From NCBI RefSeq assembly GCF_001028175.1, contig NZ_AEJF01000069.1, positions 1 to 52,316 on the forward strand: DNA of 52,316 bases, written 5' to 3'. The notes under the pieces are model-generated. The model ran no database searches, had not been told where the DNA came from, and saw only the letters and a list, made by a program, of their open reading frames with translations. This DNA is from Caballeronia mineralivorans PML1(12). GTDB lineage: Bacteria; Pseudomonadota; Gammaproteobacteria; Burkholderiales; Burkholderiaceae. Both the position numbers and the translations under genes were made by a program. This document shows, piece after piece, positions 1 through 7,649 of this stretch; positions within the stretch are counted from its first letter, which is position 1; each line of letters begins with the position of its first letter.

Positions 1-1283
1 CCGCCAATGCGCGTGCCGTCGCCCGCCGCGAGTACGCCTGGGACGCTCGTGCGCCCATCCGCATCGATGTCGGTCGTGAGGTAACCGACGTTGCGATCAA
101 CGAACGAGTGATCGCAACCGAGCGCGCGAGCGATGTCGGTGGCCGGCGCGAAACCATAGCCCACGCAGAGCGTGTCGCAGTCGAGTGTCGCCGTGCCGCT
201 CCCCCGGACGTACGTGATGCGTTCGACGCGAGGGTGACCTTCGGCCGCGATCACGCGCGCATCCCAGAGCACCGGCACGCGCGCGGCGCGCAGCTTGGCG
301 AGATAGGCGAGCCCATCGGCGATCAGCCCGGGCGCCTCGCGCAATGCACTGAGCACCGGGCGCCACTGAGCCAGGCCCGGGCGCGGCGCGCTCTCGAGCA
401 CGGCCACGACGTTCACCCCGCCTGCCTGCAACTCCACCGCGAGTTGCAGGTTCAGCGGCCCGTTGCCTGCAATGACGATCCGCTCGCCGGGCGCGACACG
501 GTAGGCGCGCGCCAGGGTTTGCGCGCCGCCCGTCGTCGTCACGCCCGGCAGCGTCCAGCTGGGAAAGGGCGCCGTGTATTCATAGGCGCCGGGCGTCAGC
601 ATCAGTTGCCGGGGCCGGTACAGCAACGCCTCGCCTGTGGCGATCACGCCGATCTCATGGGGGCCGAACACACCCCACACCATGGCGTCCGGTACGATCG
701 CGACGCCCATCGAACGGACACGGCGAATCAATGCCGCGCCTTGCTCGAATTGCCGGTCCGGCTGGCGTTCGCAGCGATGGCTCGGCGCGATCTGCTTGAA
801 GAACTGGCCGCCGGCCATTGAGCGATCGTCGATCACTATCACCGAGGCGCCGCGCGAGCGGGCAGCGCATGCGGCGGCCAGTCCGGCGGGTCCTGCGCCG
901 ACGACCAGCAGGTCGATCACGATCTCGCGCGGCGCGGCAGCCACCGGTTCGCTTGCGAGCGGCGTCAGGCCGCTCGCCCGTGCGTGTTCGCTGTCTTGCG
1001 CGAATACGGACATCCCGTCCGCCACCTTCGTCATGCATGCACGCTGGCCCTGCCGGCCGTCCACGCTGACCAGGCACTCGTAACAGCTGCCCATGCCGCA
1101 ATAGAGACCGCGCCGGTTGCCTGTGCGGGTGTGGCGGTATATATCACGGCCGGCGCGGCCGGCGGCGGCGAGGGCTGCCGCGATCGTTTCGCCTTCGAGT
1201 GCGCTCACGCGTTCGCCGTCGTAGTCGAACGCAACGGTCCTCTCGGTGGGGACGATCGTGGAGCTTTCCAGGCGCATGAACAT
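1..1283 (-). CDS. (2Fe-2S)/FAD-dependent oxidoreductase, C-terminus cut by window edge
   Basis: The frame stays open from the ATG to the window start (about 427 codons). Residues 1-110 form a ferredoxin-like module with four cysteines spaced C-x4-C-x2-C-x12-C (about residues 60, 65, 68, 81), as in the small subunits of opine oxidase or hydroxyproline dehydrogenase. A Rossmann motif VVGAGPAGLAAA follows near 125, and the second FAD motif VPGVLAAGDG lies at the window edge. Both units, normally separate in opine oxidase and HCN synthase complexes, are fused here. Such enzymes oxidise amines or imino acids and feed electrons to the respiratory chain. A second in-frame ATG six bases downstream (1277) has better spacing to the AAGGA ribosome site. 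The gene diverges from a DHDPS-like gene across a palindromic operator. The substrate is not deducible. Confidence 0.88.
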   Translation of the reverse strand, partial: MFMRLESSTIVPTERTVAFDYDGERVSALEGETIAAALAAAGRAGRDIYRHTRTGNRRGLYCGMGSCYECLVSVDGRQGQRACMTKVADGMSVFAQDSEHARASGLTPLASEPVAAAPREIVIDLLVVGAGPAGLAAACAARSRGASVIVIDDRSMAGGQFFKQIAPSHRCERQPDRQFEQGAALIRRVRSMGVAIVPDAMVWGVFGPHEIGVIATGEALLYRPRQLMLTPGAYEYTAPFPSWTLPGVTTTGGAQTLARAYRVAPGERIVIAGNGPLNLQLAVELQAGGVNVVAVLESAPRPGLAQWRPVLSALREAPGLIADGLAYLAKLRAARVPVLWDARVIAAEGHPRVERITYVRGSGTATLDCDTLCVGYGFAPATDIARALGCDHSFVDRNVGYLTTDIDADGRTSVPGVLAAGDGTRIG

Positions 1284-1348
1284 CGTTCCTTGATCGGATT
1301 AGAAGCCGGGTTGGAGGCCCTGCATGGGGTCCGGAAATTTGAAAACAC

Positions 1349-1382
1349 TTGACGTATAAAATTTGTATACAAATGATATACG
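1349..1382 (+). promoter_or_regulatory. Promoter with 14-bp perfect palindrome, candidate GntR/FCD operator
   Basis: The divergent intergenic region carries ATTTGTATACAAAT (1361-1374), a perfect palindrome with the TTGTATACAA core typical of FCD-type GntR regulators. It falls in the spacer after a TTGACG -35-like box (1349-1354), with AT-rich -10 candidates at 1372-1382. Binding here would block transcription of the rightward operon and probably of the divergent oxidoreductase. The obvious candidate ligand is the GntR/FCD protein encoded at 5551-6315. The palindrome and boxes are visible; the regulator assignment is inference. Confidence 0.6.
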
Positions 1383-1433
1383 AACGATATGCATAAACAA
1401 AGCGTTCAAAAAACGGGACTTTGACCGAGCACG

Positions 1434-2327
1434 ATGAAAACATTCCGAGGCACTTATACCGTCCTGATCACGCCGTTCACCGACGACGGCAAGCACGTCG
1501 ATACCCGCGCGTTACGGAAGCTGGTGGACTGGCAAATCGAGCAGGGTATTCATGGGCTGATCCCTCTGGGCAGCACGGGTGAATTTCTGTCGCTGAAGGA
1601 TGCGGAGCGGATCGAAGTGGCGCAGACGGTCATTGCCGCAGCCGCGGGCCGTGTGCCGGTGCTGCTCGGCACCGGGATGGAATGGACCGACGACGCCGTG
1701 GCGCGCTCGCGCGAGGCACAGGAACTCGGCGCCGACGGCGTGATGGTGATTCCGCCGTTCTACAGCACGCCGACCGAGGACGAACTGTTCGAACATTACC
1801 GGCGCATCGCAGAGTCGATCGATCTGCCGATCATGGTCTACAACAATCCGGCCACGGCCAACGTCGACCTCAAGCCCGAATTCGTCGCACGCCTCTCGCA
1901 CATCGACAACGTCAGCTACATCAAGGAGTCGACGCTCGAAGTGACGCGTGTGCGGGACATCGTCGAATTGTGCGGCGATCGCATGACGGTCTTCGCGGGC
2001 ATTCTTGGCTACGAGTCGATGTGTGTCGGCGCACAGGGGTGGGTCGCGGTGTGCTCGAACCTGATTCCGAAATGGTCGGCCGAGCTTTACGAGTGCACCG
2101 CTGTGCAGCGCGATCTCGACGCGGGGCTCGCGCTGTACAAGAAGATGCTGCCGATCGTGCGCTGGGTCGGCGGTCATCGTTATGTTTCGGCAAGCAAGGC
2201 AGGCCTCGCGATGATGGGCCTGCCCACCGGTGAGCCGCGCGCGCCGCGTCTGCCATTGCCCGGCGCGGATCGCGAGGCCTTGCGCCGTGACCTTGCCGCA
2301 CTCGATTTGCTTAACACGCTTTCCTGA
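1434..2327 (+). CDS. Dihydrodipicolinate synthase (DapA) family lyase/deaminase
   Basis: This is a 297-residue TIM-barrel protein of the class I aldolase type. It has the GSTGE pyruvate/carboxylate loop (46-50), the catalytic tyrosine in MVYNNP (Y136) and the Schiff-base lysine in YIKES (K164). The family includes DHDPS, N-acetylneuraminate lyase, KDG aldolase and hydroxyproline-pathway pyrroline-carboxylate deaminase. The catabolic setting argues against the lysine biosynthesis enzyme. It is the first gene of a rightward operon with a binding protein, permease, amidohydrolase and GntR regulator. Adjacency to a Fe-S/FAD oxidoreductase resembles hydroxyproline loci, but the rest of the cluster does not, so the substrate stays open. 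Confidence 0.9.
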   Translation: MKTFRGTYTVLITPFTDDGKHVDTRALRKLVDWQIEQGIHGLIPLGSTGEFLSLKDAERIEVAQTVIAAAAGRVPVLLGTGMEWTDDAVARSREAQELGADGVMVIPPFYSTPTEDELFEHYRRIAESIDLPIMVYNNPATANVDLKPEFVARLSHIDNVSYIKESTLEVTRVRDIVELCGDRMTVFAGILGYESMCVGAQGWVAVCSNLIPKWSAELYECTAVQRDLDAGLALYKKMLPIVRWVGGHRYVSASKAGLAMMGLPTGEPRAPRLPLPGADREALRRDLAALDLLNTLS

Positions 2328-2368
2328 CTTCCTGACTTCTCGACCTCAATCGCCTACCGGAGTACCCC

Positions 2369-3211
2369 ATGTCCATTCGTTCGATCTTTCGCCGTGCCCT
2401 GATTCCCGGCACCGTTGCGCTCGCCGCGAGCTTCGCTGCCAGCGCGGCCAATGCCGGCTGCAGCGCAGCGGTTCCCGCGAGCGCGCTCATCAAGCAAGGC
2501 ACGCTGATCATGTCTACCAACCCGACCCTGCCGCCGCTTCAGTACGTCGACGGTTCGGGGCAGTTGAAGGGCATGCGCATTGAACTTGGCGAGGAGATCG
2601 CAAAGCGCCTGTGTCTCACACCGGAATACGTGAAGATCGACTTCGACGCGATGGTGCCGGGGTTGCAGGGCGGCCGCTGGGATGTGATCAATACCGGCAT
2701 CTTCGTGACCGACGCACGCACGAAGATCATGCAGATGATTCCCTACGAAAATCAGGCGATCAGCCTCTCGACGCCAATAGCCAATCCGCTGAAGGTCACG
2801 AAGACCGATGATCTCGCGGGCCACACGGTAGGCGTCGAACTGGGCGGCTTCGAGGAAGCGCAGGCACGCGCGATGATCAAGGACATGGAGGCGCGAGGTC
2901 TCAAGCCGTTCACGCTGCGGACCTTCGACACGTTCTCGATCGCCTATCAGGCGCTTGCCTCGGGACAACTCGATGCGGTTGTTTCCATCGATGCCGTGGC
3001 CGGCGAATACCAGAAGCGCGGCGGCTTTGCACGCGTCGTGTCGGGCCTGCATCCCACGCCGGTCGCGCTTGCCGCGAAGAGTCCGGAACTTGCCGGCGCG
3101 ATCGCGAAGGTGCTTGACGAGATGCAAGCCGACGGCAGCTATCAGAAGCTCTTCGCGAAGTACGGCATGAAGCCGTTTGACGGGACGATCGCCATCGCGC
3201 AGCCGAAGTAA
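2369..3211 (+). CDS. ABC transporter periplasmic binding protein, SBP_bac_3 type (paralogue 1)
   Basis: 280 residues with an N-terminal signal peptide (basic start, hydrophobic 11-29, cleavage near ANA-GC). The mature part has the amino-acid-binding fold seen in NPTLPPLQYV and in the GQLDAVVSID segment. Arg117 and Asp208 sit where this family holds the ligand alpha-carboxylate and alpha-amino groups. Cys31 and Cys82 are conserved in all three paralogues of this locus and could form a disulfide; the sequence before Cys31 is not a lipobox. It lies between the DapA-like gene and the permease. It probably delivers an amino-acid-like or cyclic N-compound to the permease encoded next. Confidence 0.9.
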   Translation: MSIRSIFRRALIPGTVALAASFAASAANAGCSAAVPASALIKQGTLIMSTNPTLPPLQYVDGSGQLKGMRIELGEEIAKRLCLTPEYVKIDFDAMVPGLQGGRWDVINTGIFVTDARTKIMQMIPYENQAISLSTPIANPLKVTKTDDLAGHTVGVELGGFEEAQARAMIKDMEARGLKPFTLRTFDTFSIAYQALASGQLDAVVSIDAVAGEYQKRGGFARVVSGLHPTPVALAAKSPELAGAIAKVLDEMQADGSYQKLFAKYGMKPFDGTIAIAQPK

Positions 3212-3220
3212 GGGCGGGTT

Positions 3221-3247
3221 CCGGGCGCGTGCCGGTGACGTGCCCGG
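3221..3247 (+). promoter_or_regulatory. Intercistronic stem-loop after binding-protein gene
   Basis: A 9-bp stem (one G-U pair) with a 9-nt loop begins ten bases after the stop of the binding-protein gene and is not followed by a T run. Such hairpins between binding-protein and permease genes often stabilise the upstream message or partly terminate transcription, giving excess binding protein over permease. The structure is seen; the role is inferred from other ABC operons. Confidence 0.5.
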
Positions 3248-3275
3248 GCCGTGAAAAGGCCACCAGGAGCGTGTA

Positions 3276-4037
3276 ATGAATCAAGGATGGAACTGGGACG
3301 GGTTCGCCGCTTATCTGGTCAGCCCGTACTTGATCGGCGGCGCCTTCCAGACGATCTGGCTGACGCTTGCAGCAATCGCGGGTGGTCTTTTCCTGGGTAC
3401 GCTGCTGACCTTGGCCCGTCTGTCCGGAGCCAAGTGGCTGTCGGCGCCGGCTGCGTTTTACGTCTGGGTCTTCCGGGGCACGCCGCTGCTCGTGCAACTG
3501 ATCATTATCTACACCGGATTGCCGCAGGTCGGCGTGCGCCTGCCGGTGGTGGAGGCAGCGCTCGCTGGACTGATCCTGAACGAGGCGGCCTATCTGTCGG
3601 AGATCATCCGTGGTGGCATCGCCTCGGTGCCGCGCGGCCAGACCAATGCGGCGAAGGCCCTCGGCCTCAATGCATTCCAGACGATGCACCAGATTGTGTT
3701 CCCACAGGCCATGCGTCTGATTATTCCGGCGCTCGGCAACAGCGTGAACAGCTTGCTCAAGACTACCTCGATCACGTCCGTGATCTCGATGGAAGAACTG
3801 TTGCGACGCACTCAGGAATTGATTCAGGAGCGCTTCATGGTGCTCGAACTGTTTGTTGTCGCCGCGCTTTATTACCTGTTGATCACAACCGTGTGGGACT
3901 TTTTCCAACGCAGGATCGAAGCGCACTACGGACGTGGCTACGTAGCGCATGGCGCGGCTCCCGCTAACTGGCGGGAACGGTGGCTCAACCGGGGTGCGCG
4001 GCGGCGCGCCGCTTCGCCCGCCACGCAGCCTCACTGA
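3276..4037 (+). CDS. Amino-acid-type ABC transporter permease (HisM/ArtQ family), copy 1
   Basis: 253-residue inner-membrane protein with about five hydrophobic segments. The cytoplasmic EAA loop starts at EIIRGGIASVPRGQ and includes AAKALGL and FPQAMRL, which contacts the ATPase. FRGTPLLVQL is typical of polar amino acid permeases. A good AGGAG site precedes the ATG. Its closest relative in the window is the second permease further right, which shares long identical stretches such as the TSITSVISMEEL loop. No ATPase gene lies in this operon, so it may use the single ATPase encoded at the far end of the locus. Confidence 0.92.
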   Translation: MNQGWNWDGFAAYLVSPYLIGGAFQTIWLTLAAIAGGLFLGTLLTLARLSGAKWLSAPAAFYVWVFRGTPLLVQLIIIYTGLPQVGVRLPVVEAALAGLILNEAAYLSEIIRGGIASVPRGQTNAAKALGLNAFQTMHQIVFPQAMRLIIPALGNSVNSLLKTTSITSVISMEELLRRTQELIQERFMVLELFVVAALYYLLITTVWDFFQRRIEAHYGRGYVAHGAAPANWRERWLNRGARRRAASPATQPH

Positions 4038-4060
4038 ACCAGCGAACCAGCGAGACACCC

Positions 4061-5515
4061 ATGAATTCAAGTAATCGCGATCAGCCCTTCGATACCGTCG
4101 TGCGCGATGCGCGCATCGCGACCGCAGCCGATCTCTTCACCGCGGACATTGGTATTCTCGACGGCGCAATCGTTGCCCTCGGCAACGGCCTGGCCGACGG
4201 CCGCGAGACCATCGACGCGCGTGGACGCTTCGTGACACCCGGTGGCGTGGATGGGCATGTCCATCTCGACCAGCCGACATCCGACGGCTCGAAGATGGCG
4301 GACGATTTCGAAACCGGCACTCGTTCGGCGGCCTGCGGCGGCACCACGACCGTGATCCCGTTCGCGTTGCAGTTCAAGGGCCATGGTGTGCGGGCGGCGG
4401 TCGAGGACTATCACATGCGCGCGGCGGACAAGGCTGCCATCGACTATGCGTTCCACCTGATCGTGTCCGATCCTTCGCATGCAGTGGTGAGCGAAGAGTT
4501 GCCGAAGCTGATCGCCGAGGGCTACACGTCGATCAAGGTCTATATGACCTACGACGACATGAAACTCGACGACCGCCAGATCATCGACGTGCTGGCGTGC
4601 GCCCGCATCCACGGCGCCATGACGATGATTCATGCGGAGAACAGCGATTGCATCGGCTGGCTGACCGAGCGTCTGCTTGCCGCCGGCCTGAGCGCGCCGA
4701 AATACCACGGCGCGTCGCGGCCGATGCTCGTCGAGCGCGAGGCGACACATCGGGCGATCGCGTTGTCCGAACTCGCTGAAGTGCCGATCCTGATCGTGCA
4801 CGTGTCCGGCCGGGAGGCAATCGAGCAGATTCACTGGGCGCGCGGGCGAGGACTCCCGGTCTTCGCCGAGACGTGTCCGCAGTATCTGTTCCTGAGTGAA
4901 GAGGATCTGGCTCTCGACGGTTTCGCGGGCGCGAAATGCATCTGCAGTCCGCCGCCACGCGACAAGGCCAACCAGCAGGCCGTGTGGACCGGGCTGCAGA
5001 ACGGGATGTTCACGATCGTGTCGTCGGATCACGCGCCGTTTAATTACGACGGCCCGGACGGCAAGATGCTGCATGGCCCCGGCAGCAGTTTTCACCAGGT
5101 GCCCAACGGTATTCCCGGCATCGAGACGCGCATGCCGCTGCTGTTCTCCGAGGGCGTGCTGGGCGGCCGGATCGACATCAATCGCTTCGTGCAACTCACT
5201 TCGACAAACGCCGCCAAACTCTACGGCCTCTATCCGCGAAAGGGAACAATCGCGATCGGCAGCGACGCCGACCTCGTGATCTGGGACACCGGCGTCGCCC
5301 GCACGATCCGTAACGCCGACCTGCATCACGCTGCCGACTACACACCCTACGAGGGCCACGAAGTTCGCGCCTGGCCTTCGGTCACCATGAGCCGGGGCGT
5401 AACGGTCTGGTCCGAGGGAGCGTTTCGCGGCCGCGCGGGGCACGGCAGGTTCCTGCGGTGCGAGCGGCCCGGCGTTGTAACATCGCAGTTCAAAATCGGG
5501 CCGGCCACTTTCTGA
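4061..5515 (+). CDS. Dihydropyrimidinase/hydantoinase-type cyclic amidohydrolase
   Basis: 484-residue amidohydrolase-superfamily enzyme. It keeps the binuclear metal set: GHVH (H66, H68), the lysine in SIKVYMTY (K159, normally carboxylated), MIHAEN (H191), VHVSG (H247) and SSDHAPF (D323). The stretch KMADDFETGTRSAACGGTTT is characteristic of dihydropyrimidinases and D-hydantoinases. The reaction is hydrolytic opening of a cyclic amide such as dihydrouracil or a 5-substituted hydantoin to an N-carbamoyl amino acid. No N-carbamoyl amidohydrolase is adjacent, so the product may be handled by another enzyme here. The start is the ATG just after the permease; an upstream in-frame start would overlap the permease. 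Confidence 0.92.
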   Translation: MNSSNRDQPFDTVVRDARIATAADLFTADIGILDGAIVALGNGLADGRETIDARGRFVTPGGVDGHVHLDQPTSDGSKMADDFETGTRSAACGGTTTVIPFALQFKGHGVRAAVEDYHMRAADKAAIDYAFHLIVSDPSHAVVSEELPKLIAEGYTSIKVYMTYDDMKLDDRQIIDVLACARIHGAMTMIHAENSDCIGWLTERLLAAGLSAPKYHGASRPMLVEREATHRAIALSELAEVPILIVHVSGREAIEQIHWARGRGLPVFAETCPQYLFLSEEDLALDGFAGAKCICSPPPRDKANQQAVWTGLQNGMFTIVSSDHAPFNYDGPDGKMLHGPGSSFHQVPNGIPGIETRMPLLFSEGVLGGRIDINRFVQLTSTNAAKLYGLYPRKGTIAIGSDADLVIWDTGVARTIRNADLHHAADYTPYEGHEVRAWPSVTMSRGVTVWSEGAFRGRAGHGRFLRCERPGVVTSQFKIGPATF

Positions 5516-5550
5516 TACGGACCGAGTGAACACGGAACCCCCGCCTGACC

Positions 5551-6315
5551 ATGACCAAGGTATCGAAGAACGTCACCGAAACTCGCGCGAAGAAAACCGC
5601 TGGAAAACGGAAGCTGAAAACCCCTGCCGCGGCAAGCCAGGACGAGGCGCCTGCCCGGGTCCCGGCTGACGACGGGTTGTCGGACACGCGCGTTGTAAGC
5701 CTCGGCGAGCGCGCTTACCGGCGTCTGCGCGAAATGATCCTCGATCGCGAGCTCGAGGCAGGCGCGCTGCTTAATGAACATCGGGTTGCCGACCAGCTCG
5801 ACATGTCGCGCACGCCGGTTCGCGAGGCGCTGATCCGGTTGACCGGCGAGGGCCTGCTGGTGCGCGCCGACGCCCGCAGTTTCTCTGTCAGGACAGTGTC
5901 GGCGCGCGAGTTCTTCGAAAGCATGCGGGTGCGCGAGACACTTGAAGCGCAAGCCATCGACCTCGGTATCCAGCGTTTGTCAATCGCCTCGATCGAGGCG
6001 CTCGAGGTGCAGGTTCATGCGCTCGAAGTGGGCGTGCATACCGAGGTCGAGCATCGCGAATTCGACGACCTGCTGCACCGGACCATCGCGGAGGCTTCGG
6101 GCAACGCGGTGCTCGTGCAGATGATCGTCATGATGCGGCTTAACGCACGCCTGTTTCGCGTGACGAGCCATTTGCACCGGCAGCAGGAAAACCATGTCGA
6201 GCATCTCGCGATTCTCGCGGCACTCAAGTCGCGCGACGTGGTCGAGGCGCGCAACGCGATGATCAATCACATTCGCGGACTGCAGGACGACGTCATCAAG
6301 GCTATAACCGGCTAG
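5551..6315 (+). CDS. GntR family transcriptional regulator, FCD subfamily
   Basis: 254 residues. A Lys/Ala-rich tail (1-50) precedes the GntR winged helix (about 55-120), where the recognition region MSRTPVREALIRL is clear. The all-helical FCD ligand domain follows, with candidate metal-binding residues in FDDLLHR, VEHLAIL and MINHIR. FCD regulators sense organic acids or amino acids and mostly repress neighbouring catabolic genes. It is the last gene of the operon beginning with the DapA-like gene. The TTGTATACAA-core palindrome ahead of that operon is its likely site. The basic N-terminal extension is unusual and may be an over-long start. Confidence 0.92.
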   Translation: MTKVSKNVTETRAKKTAGKRKLKTPAAASQDEAPARVPADDGLSDTRVVSLGERAYRRLREMILDRELEAGALLNEHRVADQLDMSRTPVREALIRLTGEGLLVRADARSFSVRTVSAREFFESMRVRETLEAQAIDLGIQRLSIASIEALEVQVHALEVGVHTEVEHREFDDLLHRTIAEASGNAVLVQMIVMMRLNARLFRVTSHLHRQQENHVEHLAILAALKSRDVVEARNAMINHIRGLQDDVIKAITG

Positions 6316-6345
6316 CCGATCAGGGCTCTCCAGGCTTCTTTGCGA

Positions 6346-6359
6346 GCGTAAATTTACGC
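6346..6359. promoter_or_regulatory. 14-bp perfect palindrome upstream of acyl-CoA dehydrogenase operon
   Basis: GCGTAAATTTACGC reads the same on both strands and lies 128 bases before the acyl-CoA dehydrogenase start, in the only gap (172 bases) between it and the gntR gene. A CTATAAG element follows at 6371-6377 and recurs, or its complement does, in two other promoter regions of the locus. It is a candidate operator; which regulator binds is unknown. Confidence 0.4.
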
Positions 6360-6487
6360 CACGCCGCACGCTATAAGTCCCGCGAATACTAACCACCCCG
6401 ATCCGGATAGACACCAATATTAGCTCGTCGATACTGTCTCGGAAGCTCGCCAGAACAACCCGGCGCGCATCCAGACCGACGAGACCC

Positions 6488-7639
6488 ATGCACAATTTTT
6501 TCACTGAAGAACAGATTTCCCTGCGCGATACCGCCCGCCGGTTCGCCGAGCGCGAAGTACTCAAACGCGCCGCGGCAATCGATCGAGAGGACCGGTTCGA
6601 TCGCACGCTCTATCGACGCATGGCCGAACTCGGCCTCTTCGGTATCAGCCTCGAGGAAGCCGGCGGCGGCGCCGGACTCGACACGGTCGCTGTCTGCATC
6701 GTCATGGAAGAGCTTGCGCGGTGCTCGGGAAGCGTCGGCAATGCGTTTGCCATTCCGGTCGAAGCCACGCTCTTTCTCCATCAGCACGGCAGCGTTGCGC
6801 AACGCAGTCGCATCCCGGCCCTGCTCGACGGCAGCGCGATTGCGGCCACCGCCGTGTCGGAGCCGGACCACGGCTCGGATGTCGCGAGCATCACGACGTC
6901 CGCACTCCGTACCGCGGACGGTTACGTGCTCAACGGCACCAAGGCGTGGGTGACGCTCGGCGGTGTCGCCGACTGGATTTTCGTGTTCGCGCGCACGCCT
7001 TCGCCCGACGGCCGGGGCGATCGCCATGCGATCAGCTGCTTTATCGTCGATGCAATGCTCGCCGGCGTCACGCGCGGCAAGTCCGAGGAACTGCTGGGCA
7101 TGCACGGTCTGGAAGACTGCCAGATCGCTTTCGACAACGTGAAGCTCGGGCACGATGCGCTGGTCGGCGTGGAGCACCAGGCGTTCAAGATGGCCATGGC
7201 CAATTTCAATTTCAGCCGCCTCCTGATGTCGTCGATGGCGCTTGGAATCGCGCAGGCAGCCTTCGAGGATGCCGCCGCCTACGCCGGCACCCGCCGCCAG
7301 TTCGGCGCGCCGATCAGCTCGTTCCAGGCGATCCAGTTCATGCTCGCCGACATGTCGACGGATATCGCGGCGTCACGCCTGTTGATCCACCACGCCGCGC
7401 GCGTGCACGACGCGGGCCGCTCCATCGCGAAGGAAGCAGCGCACGCCAAGCTGTTCACCACCGACATGGCGATGCGCCATGTCTCGAACGCGCTGCAGAT
7501 CCACGGCGGCAATGGCTATTCGCGCGAATACCGCATAGAGCGCCTGTTTCGCGACGTGCGTCTTGCGCAGATCTTCGAAGGTACGAATCAGATCCAGCGG
7601 CTGATCATCGCGCGCCAGATCGAGAAAGAACTGTCCTGA
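6488..7639 (+). CDS. Acyl-CoA dehydrogenase (paralogue 1)
   Basis: 383-residue FAD-dependent acyl-CoA dehydrogenase with the three usual parts: N-terminal helices, a beta domain around SEPDHGSDVASI, and a C-terminal helical domain. The catalytic base is Glu364 in IFEGTNQIQR and the FAD/tetramer signature is ALQIHGGNGYSREY. It introduces an alpha,beta double bond into an acyl-CoA and passes electrons to ETF. It starts a second rightward unit with a CoA-transferase, a MaoC protein and a binding protein. This suggests a carboxylate is activated, desaturated and hydrated. The natural acyl chain cannot be told from the sequence. Confidence 0.93.
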   Translation: MHNFFTEEQISLRDTARRFAEREVLKRAAAIDREDRFDRTLYRRMAELGLFGISLEEAGGGAGLDTVAVCIVMEELARCSGSVGNAFAIPVEATLFLHQHGSVAQRSRIPALLDGSAIAATAVSEPDHGSDVASITTSALRTADGYVLNGTKAWVTLGGVADWIFVFARTPSPDGRGDRHAISCFIVDAMLAGVTRGKSEELLGMHGLEDCQIAFDNVKLGHDALVGVEHQAFKMAMANFNFSRLLMSSMALGIAQAAFEDAAAYAGTRRQFGAPISSFQAIQFMLADMSTDIAASRLLIHHAARVHDAGRSIAKEAAHAKLFTTDMAMRHVSNALQIHGGNGYSREYRIERLFRDVRLAQIFEGTNQIQRLIIARQIEKELS

Positions 7640-7649
7640 GGAGGCGGCC

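Noticed and set aside
2354..3127. 257-codon minus-strand frame opposite the first binding protein
   Set aside because: Shadow frame; no ribosome site or domain.
4067..5533. Long minus-strand reading frame opposite the dihydropyrimidinase gene
   Set aside because: It mirrors the codon structure of a well-supported gene, is rich in Arg/His/Val as antisense frames of GC-rich genes are, and has no family motif.
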